Shown here piece by piece: positions 1 through 5,502 of a DNA stretch of 5,502 nt (the first letter of the stretch is position 1; every line of letters begins with the position of its first letter). The DNA is from Chitinophagaceae bacterium. GTDB lineage: Bacteria > Bacteroidota > Bacteroidia > Chitinophagales > Chitinophagaceae. The notes beneath the pieces were generated by a model. The model saw nothing but the letters and a program-made list of their open reading frames with translations, was not told the DNA's origin and did no database searches. Position numbers and translations under genes: made by a program. The DNA is taken from positions 1-5,502 of the forward strand of contig CANHMN010000124.1 of NCBI GenBank assembly GCA_947461645.1, in the 5' to 3' direction.

Positions 1-1287
1 TAGGGTATTATCGAGCCAGGCCAAATAGCCATCAGAGCCATTACAACGAAATTGGGAATTTAATTCCAGTTCATTAATACTTGCATTGGATAAATGTGCC
101 CATTTGATAATTTCTTCTTTTTGTCCGATATCTTTTAAGGTTACGCGCTGGTCTTCATCCAAAAAGAAAACTGAAAATTTGGAGGCGTTGATAATTTCTT
201 TGATTTGGTTTTCTCCAAGGTTTCCAAAGAGTCCGCTGAATTTATTCAACCGATGTGCTTCATCAACGATCAACGCATCGTATTCATTGGCAGGCGAATC
301 AATAAAAGCTCCCGAACCTCTGAACATGTTTCTTATTTCAGTTGCTTTTACACTTCCTGTAAGTCTTGCTTCATACACCGCACGAGGCGCGGCATTTTTA
401 GAAACATATTGTGTAAGCGAACCCAGCTTGGTTAATTGCACCAGTAAATTAATTGCCACCACAGATTTTCCTGTTCCGGGACCTCCTTTTACAATCAAAA
501 CTTGTTTGTTTTTTTCGCTGGCATGTTTGGCAAGGGCTATTGCATTTTCATAAACCACTTTCTGATCGTCAATCATCACAAATTCCTGATTGCCTTTTAT
601 CATTTTGGTGATGCTGTCGGCAAGCATTTTGGATGGTTTGATTTTTCCATTTTCAATACGATATAGAATATTGCTTCTGTCACCATACCTAACATGCTTC
701 TTAATAAACTCTCTAAGCTTAACGGCATCGCTTTTTAAAAATACCGGAGCTTTATTGATATAGTCAGCATAAAACTCATTTCTTATTACACCATCTTCTG
801 CATAGTTGTGTAAATAAGCACAGGGATGCAATTGAATGTTTTCTTTATACACCACTTCATTAAACCCTTGCAATAATGTTGCGTATGACCATGCCTGATA
901 GGATGGATGCGTATGCTCCCCCATTCTGCCTCCTACAAAGGTTTCAACAATAGAATCTTTGCTCGTTAATTTTGCCTCAGACCATTGTTTTAATTCTATC
1001 AGTATTACAGCGTCTTTGCTGTCTTCGTTTTGTCCGGAAATGATAAAATCTATTCTTTTTCCCGTTTGTGGAATCTGGTATTCTATTGCAATACCACAAT
1101 CATTAGGAATCATTGCATCCTGCATGATTCTGTCCATGTAACTCAAAGAAGATGCCCAGGATCTGATTTCAGCGATACCAACGCCTCTGTTCAGCTTCAG
1201 CTTTACATTTTTCAAAACGATGTTCTCTATCTCATTGGTTAGCACATCATTTAAAAAGTCAGACTTAGTAGCGTTATATACAATCAT
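1..1287 (-). CDS. DUF2075 / Schlafen-group-3-type DNA/RNA helicase with N-terminal nuclease-like domain (partial, 3' end missing)
   Basis: The reading frame is open from an ATG at 1287 to the left edge, giving 429 codons with no stop, so the C-terminus is outside the window. Seen in the translation: a PD-(D/E)XK-like core (GKRIDFII with D80, then LIELKQW with E98 and K100), a HPSYQAW stretch near residues 127-133, Walker A GGPGTGKS (268-275, K274), a Walker B that reads as a true DEAH box (LIVDEAHR, D342-H345), FFLDEDQ (374-380) and SQFRCNGSDG (411-420). This order is typical of the DUF2075 family (Pfam PF09848, also named for the Schlafen group 3 helicase domain), an SF1-like P-loop ATPase; members are commonly around 600 residues or more, so roughly the last third is missing. 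Its ATG overlaps the stop of the upstream MazG-like gene as ATGA, so the two are probably translationally coupled. The substrate is unknown. Nuclease activity is inferred from motif spacing only. Confidence 0.93.
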   Translation of the reverse strand, partial: MIVYNATKSDFLNDVLTNEIENIVLKNVKLKLNRGVGIAEIRSWASSLSYMDRIMQDAMIPNDCGIAIEYQIPQTGKRIDFIISGQNEDSKDAVILIELKQWSEAKLTSKDSIVETFVGGRMGEHTHPSYQAWSYATLLQGFNEVVYKENIQLHPCAYLHNYAEDGVIRNEFYADYINKAPVFLKSDAVKLREFIKKHVRYGDRSNILYRIENGKIKPSKMLADSITKMIKGNQEFVMIDDQKVVYENAIALAKHASEKNKQVLIVKGGPGTGKSVVAINLLVQLTKLGSLTQYVSKNAAPRAVYEARLTGSVKATEIRNMFRGSGAFIDSPANEYDALIVDEAHRLNKFSGLFGNLGENQIKEIINASKFSVFFLDEDQRVTLKDIGQKEEIIKWAHLSNASINELELNSQFRCNGSDGYLAWLDNTL

Positions 1288-1613
1288 AGCTCATTGTATT
1301 TTTTTGCCGTGCCTTTTGCTTTCTCAACAGGATATTTTGATGCGTTCTTCTGAATTTTTTCGAGGATGATTTCTTTTACATCAAACTGGTATTTATCGGC
1401 CAGTAAAAATGCATAGGCAAATACATCAGCAAGCTCTTCTTTTATCTTTTCTTTGTTAGCCTCCTCCGCATCTTTCCATAGAAACAATTCAAGTAACTCA
1501 CCAGCTTCGACATTAATGGCAAGCGCCAAATCTTTAGGGTTATGAAATTGCTCCCAGTCGCGTTCGTTGCGAAATTGGATAAGTGCTTCGGTTATTGTTT
1601 TTATGTCGGACAT
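1284..1613 (-). CDS. MazG-like nucleotide pyrophosphohydrolase (RS21-C6/dCTPase type)
   Basis: This complete 109-residue protein is predicted to hydrolyse a (d)NTP to the monophosphate and pyrophosphate in the cytoplasm. The all-alpha NTP pyrophosphatase metal site is visible as ExxE (E36, E39) followed by ExxD (E60, D63). The N-terminal RDWEQFHNPKDLA (18-30), the segment ELLELFLWK (39-47) and the C-terminal KNASKYPVEKAKG (89-101) match the short single-domain MazG-like/RS21-C6 branch, whose characterised members prefer dCTP-type nucleotides; the actual substrate here cannot be read from sequence. The length is normal for this branch and far shorter than two-domain MazG. The start is the ATG at 1613, and no clear Shine-Dalgarno precedes it. 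It is the first gene of a two-gene operon; its TGA overlaps the ATG of the DUF2075 helicase. House-cleaning of modified nucleotides or a defence-linked role are both possible. Confidence 0.93.
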   Translation of the reverse strand: MSDIKTITEALIQFRNERDWEQFHNPKDLALAINVEAGELLELFLWKDAEEANKEKIKEELADVFAYAFLLADKYQFDVKEIILEKIQKNASKYPVEKAKGTAKKYNEL

Positions 1614-1802
1614 ATAAGTTGATGGATAATAATTAATGGATTCACAATCTACAAAAACTATTTACTGTATAATCTTATAAATCCATATAATTTAATATTC
1701 GTGAAGTTATAGGAAAAGACCGCAATCTTTTGGAGGTTTGTGTGAAATGATAGAAACCATCGATTAAAGTATTTTAGGATTAATTGACCTTTTACTACTG
1801 CC

Positions 1803-1829
1803 TTAAGACAAAATGCATCCGAGTCTTAA
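1803..1829. repeat. Inverted repeat, 7-base perfect arms
   Basis: TTAAGAC (1803-1809) and GTCTTAA (1823-1829) are perfect inverted copies separated by 13 bases that include the palindrome ATGCAT (1813-1818). It could be a protein-binding site or a weak hairpin in the divergent spacer. No U-run follows on either strand, so it is not a standard terminator. Arms this short can occur by chance in 355 AT-rich bases. Confidence 0.3.
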
Positions 1830-1923
1830 TTAACAGCGAAGGAAATAATTCATTTAAGCTGATATCCCTTAGCTAATTTTTTATACAATTAACCTATTTA
1901 TTTTATCAATAATAATTATATTT

Positions 1924-1935
1924 AATTCTAGAATT
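1924..1935. promoter_or_regulatory. Perfect 12-base palindrome upstream of the SIMPL gene (possible operator)
   Basis: AATTCTAGAATT is a perfect 12-base palindrome ending 33 bases before the ATG at 1969. It overlaps TAGAATTG (1929-1936), which differs at one position from the Bacteroidota -7 consensus TAnnTTTG. A dimeric repressor site over the promoter is a reasonable guess, but no matching TTG element is seen at the right distance upstream, and the AT-rich background makes such palindromes more likely by chance. Confidence 0.3.
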
Positions 1936-1968
1936 GTTTAGAATATCATTTAACAAAATTCAAAAATC

Positions 1969-2700
1969 ATGAAGTCACATCTCAATACCATTATTGTAGC
2001 AGTAGCTATTATCATTGCCATAAGCATTTTGGGTAATGCCTACAAATACAAATTCACTTCAGCGGAAACCATTTCGGTAACGGGTTTGTCTGAAAAAGAT
2101 TTCACCAGTGATTTGATTGTTTGGGGAGGTTCCTTTAGCAGAAATGCCATGGAGTTGAAACAAGCCTATGCGGCCTTAAAGGAAGATGAAACTGCCATCA
2201 AAGCTTATCTCAACTCAAAAGGTATTGCAGACAGCTGCATTGTTTTTTCATCTGTAAGCATGATGAAAAATTTTCAACAGCAATATGATGAAAGAGGAAA
2301 TGTTACCCGTTCAGATTTTTCGGGCTATACCCTAACCGGAAATGTAAGAGTAGAATCTCATGAAATCGAGAAAGTAGAAAAGCTTTCAAGAGAAATCACC
2401 GAACTTTTGGAAAATGGCATTGAACTTAATTCGAACACACCTGAGTACTACTATACCAAGTTAAATGAACTTAAAATAGACCTTCTAGCTAAAGCCAGTG
2501 AAGATGCTAAAACCAGAGCGGAAACCATTGCCAAAAACAGCGGCGCATCTTTAGGTACCATCAAAAAAGCCAATATGGGTGTATTTCAAATTACAGGTAA
2601 GAATGTCAATGAAATCTATAGTTATGGCGGTTCCTTTAATACCAGCAGCAAGTTAAAAACAGCTTCTATTACCTTGAAGGTGGATTATCAGGTGAAGTAA
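1969..2700 (+). CDS. SIMPL domain-containing protein (DUF541), membrane-anchored
   Basis: This complete 243-residue protein has one hydrophobic N-terminal segment at about residues 8-24 (IIVAVAIIIAISILGNA), preceded by a lysine and a histidine. It could be an uncleaved membrane anchor or a signal peptide; I see no lipobox cysteine. The rest is a SIMPL/DUF541 domain (PF04402, about 33-243), shown by the opening ISVTGLSEKDF (35-45), the alanine/lysine-rich helix around 171-190 (LLAKASEDAKTRAETIAKNS), GVFQITG (204-210) and the closing strand SITLKVDYQVK (233-243). The domain would lie outside the cytoplasmic membrane. Bacterial members include E. coli YggE and Brucella BP26, linked to oxidative stress and to oligomeric channel-like assemblies; the biochemical role is not settled. 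The gene stands alone on the plus strand, divergent from the MazG-like operon and convergent with the next gene 20 bases away. The ATG at 1969 fits, as it puts the hydrophobic segment right at the N-terminus. Confidence 0.93.
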   Translation: MKSHLNTIIVAVAIIIAISILGNAYKYKFTSAETISVTGLSEKDFTSDLIVWGGSFSRNAMELKQAYAALKEDETAIKAYLNSKGIADSCIVFSSVSMMKNFQQQYDERGNVTRSDFSGYTLTGNVRVESHEIEKVEKLSREITELLENGIELNSNTPEYYYTKLNELKIDLLAKASEDAKTRAETIAKNSGASLGTIKKANMGVFQITGKNVNEIYSYGGSFNTSSKLKTASITLKVDYQVK

Positions 2701-2720
2701 ATGTCAACCAAATCTAATAA

Positions 2721-3305
2721 TCAATCTTTTTTAAGTTCCAGAAAGACATGATTATCCCAGAATTCTTTACAGCTATTAAACATAACTATATCCATTTTTA
2801 CAGAGGGGATTGGCAAGGCTGCCTGACCGGGGAATGCTGAAATAAATAAATATCCTGATTTCAAAGGTTTTAATATCAAAGTACAAAATTGGGTTGAAGG
2901 CAGAACATCTACTTTTAAATGCAACATTTCCCAATCTCTGTTTTTCTTCAAATAAAGGCTACTACGATTTTCTTCCGAAATCTCCTCAATTGGAATTACA
3001 GCTTTTGTTCCGATTCCATCGGGAAAATCTGATTCAGATACCTGACATTCGACAACAAAATTGCCATTACTGCCGATAGTTTCCTTTGTTGGATTCTGAA
3101 TAAATCTTTTAAGCAAAGAAGATATATCTGTCGCAAATGTTGAGTTGAATTTAGATCCTACCATTAAAAGCTCCTCATCTATCTCTTTTTGAGTGTAGCC
3201 TTCTCTTATTAAATTCTCATAGATTAAGGTATTTACTTTTTCAAAATGCCTTAGCATATGAAATTCGGATTGAAGATTGAATTTGATAAAACTTATGTCA
3301 ATCAT
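2721..3305 (-). CDS. Hypothetical protein of unknown function, 194 residues
   Basis: I do not recognise a family. The frame stays open to a TTG at 3320, but the first ATG is at 3305, giving 194 residues; another ATG at 3257 (Met17) is also possible. There is no signal peptide and no membrane segment. The N-terminal third looks helical (LRHFEKVNTLIYENLIREGYT onwards, with an acidic QKEIDEELL). The rest looks like alternating strands: FVVECQVSE, TKAVIPIEEI, LHLKVDVLP, CTLILKPL and YLFISAFPG. The C-terminus has the most distinctive residues: a proline-rich SAFPGQAALPIPS (156-168) and EFWDNHVF (181-188). A helix followed by a small beta-rich domain with an FPG/PxP turn and a conserved-looking Trp-Asp-Asn-His tail is reminiscent of small toxin or immunity modules, but this is only an impression. 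The gene converges on the SIMPL gene with 20 bases between stops and no clear terminator hairpin. Its length and regular composition support real coding. Confidence 0.75.
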   Translation of the reverse strand: MIDISFIKFNLQSEFHMLRHFEKVNTLIYENLIREGYTQKEIDEELLMVGSKFNSTFATDISSLLKRFIQNPTKETIGSNGNFVVECQVSESDFPDGIGTKAVIPIEEISEENRSSLYLKKNRDWEMLHLKVDVLPSTQFCTLILKPLKSGYLFISAFPGQAALPIPSVKMDIVMFNSCKEFWDNHVFLELKKD

Positions 3306-3559
3306 GAGATTATAGTACAACTGCTAATTTAAAAAATTGAAATGTTAACTATTTACATTGATTTATTAGAATGCAATATTTTTTTATTCTCTTCAATAGT
3401 CCTGAAAATAAAAATGCAATAATTCCAGTACCTATCCCCAATAAAATAATTACAAGTAAGGTGAAAAAACACTGTTACTTCAACCGAGATATTTATGGAG
3501 AAAATCTTCAAATTGATTCCTGATTTTTACGGTATTCTCAAGTGTTTCTGAATTATAAA
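3306..3559. other. Intergenic stretch with no intact gene
   Basis: These 254 AT-rich bases lie between the start of the unknown gene and the stop of the AAA ATPase, both on the minus strand. They should contain the promoter of the unknown gene; no good TTG/TAnnTTTG pair was seen. The only coding-like signal is the broken minus-strand frame at 3349-3563, described separately. No strong terminator hairpin was found after the ATPase stop. Confidence 0.5.
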
Positions 3560-3563
3560 TCAA
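3349..3563 (-). pseudogene. Possible decayed small membrane-protein reading frame
   Basis: Two consecutive minus-strand open stretches in different frames together resemble a small protein. The first (3563 down to 3480) begins with a TTG whose TTGA overlaps the ATPase stop and reads as an amphipathic segment, IYNSETLENTVKIRNQFEDF then LHKYLG, before a TGA. The second (3474 down to 3349), open for 41 codons with no ATG, has a long hydrophobic run, FFTLLVIILLGIGTGIIAF, then LFSGLLKRIKKY with basic residues, the arrangement of a membrane helix with a cytoplasmic positive flank. Joining them without stops needs more than one frame change, one of which could fall in the six-base T run near 3464-3469. 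T-rich DNA often yields Phe/Leu/Ile runs by chance, so this may not be a gene at all. Confidence 0.22.
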
Positions 3564-4861
3564 TTACCTGAAAAGAAATTGCCACAGGCATATAACGGCA
3601 AATTAACCAGCCATTCCTCTTTCCTATAATCTGACAAGGAAATTCGTATGCTTGTTTCTGGATTATATTTTTGATGATAGGTTTTCAAACTTTTGGCTTT
3701 TAAATTTTCAGCAGCCTTAACTTCAATTGGAATAATTTTGTTTTGATATTGAACCACAAAATCAATTTCGGCAGTTGCTTTTTCTGCCGACCAATAATAA
3801 ACCGGAAGTTGGTCTATTGATTTTAATTGCTGTAAAACATATTGCTCAGTGATGGCTCCTTTAAATTCCTCAAATAATGATTGATCCGCAATCAGGGTTT
3901 GAATATCAATATTTCCCATTGCCGCCAACAAACCTACATCCAACAAAAACAATTTGAAATCGGAAAGCACCTCATAAGCAATCAAAGGCAATCCGGGTTT
4001 GCTGCACCTGCTTACTTTATGAACAATTCCGGCATCTGTGAGCCATTCAATCGCCAGTTCAAATTCACGAGCCCTCGCTCCTTTTTTTAAATTCCCGTAA
4101 ATAAATTTTCTATTTTCTTTAGCCAGTTGTGATGGCAGCGATTGCCAAACGAGCCGAATTCTTGGTACAATTTCATGAGGTGCATGTTTTGAAAAATCCT
4201 GTTCGTAAGCAGATAAAATATTCAATTGCTTCTCCCTGACTTTTTTAAAATCTTTTTGATTGATAAAAGTCATTACCGCCTCCGGCATGCCGCCCACAAA
4301 ATAATACTGCTTTAGTAAATCGATAAACTTGGTTTTAAAGCCAGTGATCAAATCCCAGTTCTGATTTTGCAATAACTCCAACAACTTCGGCTCATTAACC
4401 GCCAATAAAAACTCTGAGAAATTCAAGGGATGCAAATCTAAAAAATCAACTTTTCCAACCGGGAACGATCTGTTTTTGTGTAGAGCAACTCCCAATAGTG
4501 AACCGGCAGCCACAATGTGATATTGATTTGCATTTTCCTGAAAATATTTTAAAGAAGTAATTGCCGCCTCACACTCTTGAATTTCATCCAAAACAATTAA
4601 GGTTTCACCCGGAATAATATCTGTTCCTGATTCAATCTTCAGGGCCATAATAAGCTTGTCCGTTTCGAGGCCACTTTCAAAAATTCCATGAAGTGAAGGT
4701 GCTGTTTCAAAATTGACATAAGCTGTATTTTTATAGTGAGATTTTCCAAATTCTCTCATCAGCCAGGTTTTTCCTACCTGTCTGGCACCACGGATTATGA
4801 GGGGCTTTCTGTCGTCTTTATTTTTCCAATGAATTAATTTTTGAAGTAATAACCTTTGCAT
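3560..4861 (-). CDS. AAA family ATPase with DUF4143 region and C-terminal nuclease-like fold
   Basis: This complete 433-residue protein starts at the ATG at 4861. It has the standard order of the AAA_14/DUF4143 family: Walker A GARQVGKT (25-32, K31), Walker B LIVLDE (88-93), a sensor-like AAGSLLGV (118-125), the family hallmarks FPVGKVDFLDLHPLNFSEFL (133-152) and YYFVGGMPEAV (186-196), then a C-terminal PD-(D/E)XK-like core with AEIDFVV (D367) and PIEVKA (E380, K382). Its length is normal for the family. Such proteins bind and probably hydrolyse ATP in the cytoplasm; they are abundant, often strain-variable and usually solitary, and no cellular role is firmly established. Whether the nuclease-like fold is active is unknown, but its key acidic and lysine residues are present. 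The gene stands alone, with 149 bases to the pseudouridine synthase stop upstream and no intact same-strand gene immediately after it. Confidence 0.94.
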   Translation of the reverse strand: MQRLLLQKLIHWKNKDDRKPLIIRGARQVGKTWLMREFGKSHYKNTAYVNFETAPSLHGIFESGLETDKLIMALKIESGTDIIPGETLIVLDEIQECEAAITSLKYFQENANQYHIVAAGSLLGVALHKNRSFPVGKVDFLDLHPLNFSEFLLAVNEPKLLELLQNQNWDLITGFKTKFIDLLKQYYFVGGMPEAVMTFINQKDFKKVREKQLNILSAYEQDFSKHAPHEIVPRIRLVWQSLPSQLAKENRKFIYGNLKKGARAREFELAIEWLTDAGIVHKVSRCSKPGLPLIAYEVLSDFKLFLLDVGLLAAMGNIDIQTLIADQSLFEEFKGAITEQYVLQQLKSIDQLPVYYWSAEKATAEIDFVVQYQNKIIPIEVKAAENLKAKSLKTYHQKYNPETSIRISLSDYRKEEWLVNLPLYACGNFFSGN

Positions 4862-5010
4862 TTCGTTAGTATTATGTGCGCTAAATTACATTTTTTCGTT
4901 TGAATAAATGTATTATGATTCACAAAAACAAATGAAATTTAAATTTTTATCATAAAAAGTAATATGAAAAATAAAATACAACTTTATTGGATTTGAATCC
5001 ACACCACTAC
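4862..5010 (-). promoter_or_regulatory. Promoter-bearing spacer upstream of the AAA ATPase
   Basis: This 149-base, very AT-rich spacer separates the pseudouridine synthase stop from the ATPase start. On the minus strand TACATTTA differs by one base from the Bacteroidota -7 element TAnnTTTG and lies about 40 bases before the ATG, with TTG trinucleotides upstream at shorter than usual spacing. It is the best promoter candidate here, but weak. The AT-only palindrome AAATTTAAATTT (4935-4946) is probably compositional. Confidence 0.25.
4988..5001 (-). terminator. Weak hairpin after the pseudouridine synthase stop
   Basis: Ten bases past the stop, TGGAT and ATCCA can pair as a 5-base stem with a 4-base loop on the minus-strand transcript. 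T-rich but interrupted sequence follows (TAAAGTTGTATTTTATTTTT). The stem is short and the U-run does not follow directly, so it is at best a weak intrinsic terminator. Confidence 0.2.
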
Positions 5011-5502
5011 CTACAATCTTAGCTTTTCAAAAAAATAAGCTTCGCTCACTTCTCTTACTTCCCCGGGCGCCATCCCTTCTAATTCAATGCCCTCAATCGA
5101 AATCCTGATCAATCTTAAGCATTTGTGATTAACTGCTGCAACCATTTTTCTTACCTGATGAAACTTACCCTCAGTCAAACTAAGGGTAATCCAGGAATGC
5201 TTTACATTGGGATGAATAGTTTTTACCTTTAGATCTTCAATGTAATATGGCTTTTCAACTTTTTCTACACTACATGGACTTGTAACATACTTCTCCCCTC
5301 TCACCGCACTTATTGCAACTCCCTTTGAAAGCTTGTCAATGCTTTCAGGACTAATATCATTAATTACCTGAACCAGGTATTTTCGTTCATGTGGCTCGCT
5401 TCCGTGAAAAAGTAATTTGGTTATTTTTTTATTTGTTGTAAGTAATAACAGTCCCTCAGAATCTTTATCCAATCTGCCAATAGCATGCGTTCCAACTGGA
5501 AA
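5011..5502 (-). CDS. RsuA/RluE-family rRNA pseudouridine synthase, RluE-like (partial, 5' end missing)
   Basis: The frame runs from the right edge to a TAG at 5011, 163 codons, with the start outside the window. A TTG at 5472 lies inside the catalytic motif and is not the real start, because the coding frame continues upstream as FPVGTHAIGRLDKDSEGL. Numbering from the edge, GRLDKDSEGLLLLT (9-22) contains the catalytic aspartate D12 that attacks the target uridine. KYLVQV (41-46) and EGKFHQVRKM (111-120) are the other RsuA/RluB/E/F-family hallmarks, and LRLIRISI (129-136) resembles RluE. The enzyme isomerises a specific uridine in rRNA to pseudouridine in the cytoplasm; E. coli RluE acts on 23S rRNA position 2457. 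About 20-30 residues of a short RluE-type N-terminus would be missing; whether an S4 domain is present cannot be seen, so RsuA- or RluB/F-type specificity is not fully excluded. Confidence 0.92.
   Translation of the reverse strand, partial: FPVGTHAIGRLDKDSEGLLLLTTNKKITKLLFHGSEPHERKYLVQVINDISPESIDKLSKGVAISAVRGEKYVTSPCSVEKVEKPYYIEDLKVKTIHPNVKHSWITLSLTEGKFHQVRKMVAAVNHKCLRLIRISIEGIELEGMAPGEVREVSEAYFFEKLRL

Larger units (their letters stand above)
1614..1968. other. Divergent intergenic spacer between the MazG-like operon and the SIMPL gene
   Basis: This 355-base, very AT-rich spacer must hold the promoters of two divergently transcribed units. I found no reading frame beyond about 20 codons with coding character. 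One short plus-strand open stretch (about 1691-1750) reads NIREVIGKDRNLLEVCVK before a stop, which could be a gene remnant or chance. No promoter closely matches the Bacteroidota pattern (TTG at -33, TAnnTTTG at -7). The nearest are TAGAATTG at 1929-1936 for the plus-strand gene and a mis-spaced TAGTTTTTG on the minus strand near 1652-1660. It also contains a 12-base palindrome (1924-1935) and a 7-base inverted repeat (1803-1829), listed separately. Confidence 0.6.

Noticed and set aside
86..553. Plus-strand 155-codon open frame, and a shorter one at 205-435
   Set aside because: They lie opposite the helicase, whose minus-strand frame carries Walker A, DEAH and other helicase motifs; the plus-strand translations show no domain character.
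959..1242. Two overlapping plus-strand open frames of 60 and 70 codons
   Set aside because: They are antisense to the N-terminal nuclease-like part of the helicase, whose conserved motifs show which strand is coding.
2701..2720. Bidirectional terminator between the convergent SIMPL and unknown genes
   Set aside because: The 20 bases and their flanks show no stem of useful length, although a terminator would be expected in this arrangement.
2894..3079. Plus-strand 61-codon open frame
   Set aside because: It is antisense to the unknown gene, which is longer and more regular in composition.
3881..4090. Plus-strand 69-codon open frame
   Set aside because: It is antisense to the AAA ATPase coding sequence, which is intact.
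4935..4946. AAATTTAAATTT palindrome
   Set aside because: It consists only of A and T in very AT-rich DNA, so symmetry here is weak evidence of function.
4981..5015. Possible tRNA T-arm (GGATTCAAATCC on the minus strand)
   Set aside because: The stem would need an A-C mismatch next to the TTC loop, there is no acceptor or anticodon arm, and the upstream bases are the end of the pseudouridine synthase gene.

Overview
This is an AT-rich bacterial window with six protein genes, most likely from a member of the Bacteroidota. The evidence for that is indirect: a strong A/T bias, start codons without convincing Shine-Dalgarno sequences in front of them, and protein families (AAA/DUF4143 ATPase, SIMPL protein, RluE-like pseudouridine synthase) whose sequence style fits that phylum. 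No rRNA, tRNA, CRISPR array, insertion sequence or prophage structural gene was seen.

Layout. Left end, minus strand: a two-gene operon made of a MazG-like nucleotide pyrophosphohydrolase (1284-1613) followed, with a 4-base ATGA overlap, by a DUF2075/Schlafen-group-3-type helicase (1-1287, cut by the left edge). The helicase has an N-terminal PD-(D/E)XK nuclease-like segment before its Walker motifs. A 355-base divergent spacer (1614-1968) with no convincing gene separates this operon from a plus-strand SIMPL-domain (DUF541) membrane-anchored protein (1969-2700). Twenty bases further on, and convergent with it, is a minus-strand gene of unknown function (2721-3305). Next is a 254-base stretch that may hold a decayed small membrane-protein reading frame. 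It is followed on the minus strand by a complete AAA ATPase with a DUF4143 region and a C-terminal nuclease-like fold (3560-4861). The right edge carries the C-terminal part of an RsuA/RluE-family rRNA pseudouridine synthase (5011-5502, minus, cut by the edge).

How the genes work together. Only the MazG-like/helicase pair shows direct evidence of joint expression. A nucleotide-hydrolysing enzyme translationally coupled to a nuclease-helicase suggests a nucleic-acid or nucleotide stress function, possibly anti-phage; that is inference. The stand-alone AAA/DUF4143 ATPase and the unknown gene give the middle of the window an accessory-region feel. The pseudouridine synthase is ordinary housekeeping. 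The best candidates for something undescribed are the pyrophosphohydrolase-helicase pair and the unknown gene at 2721-3305.
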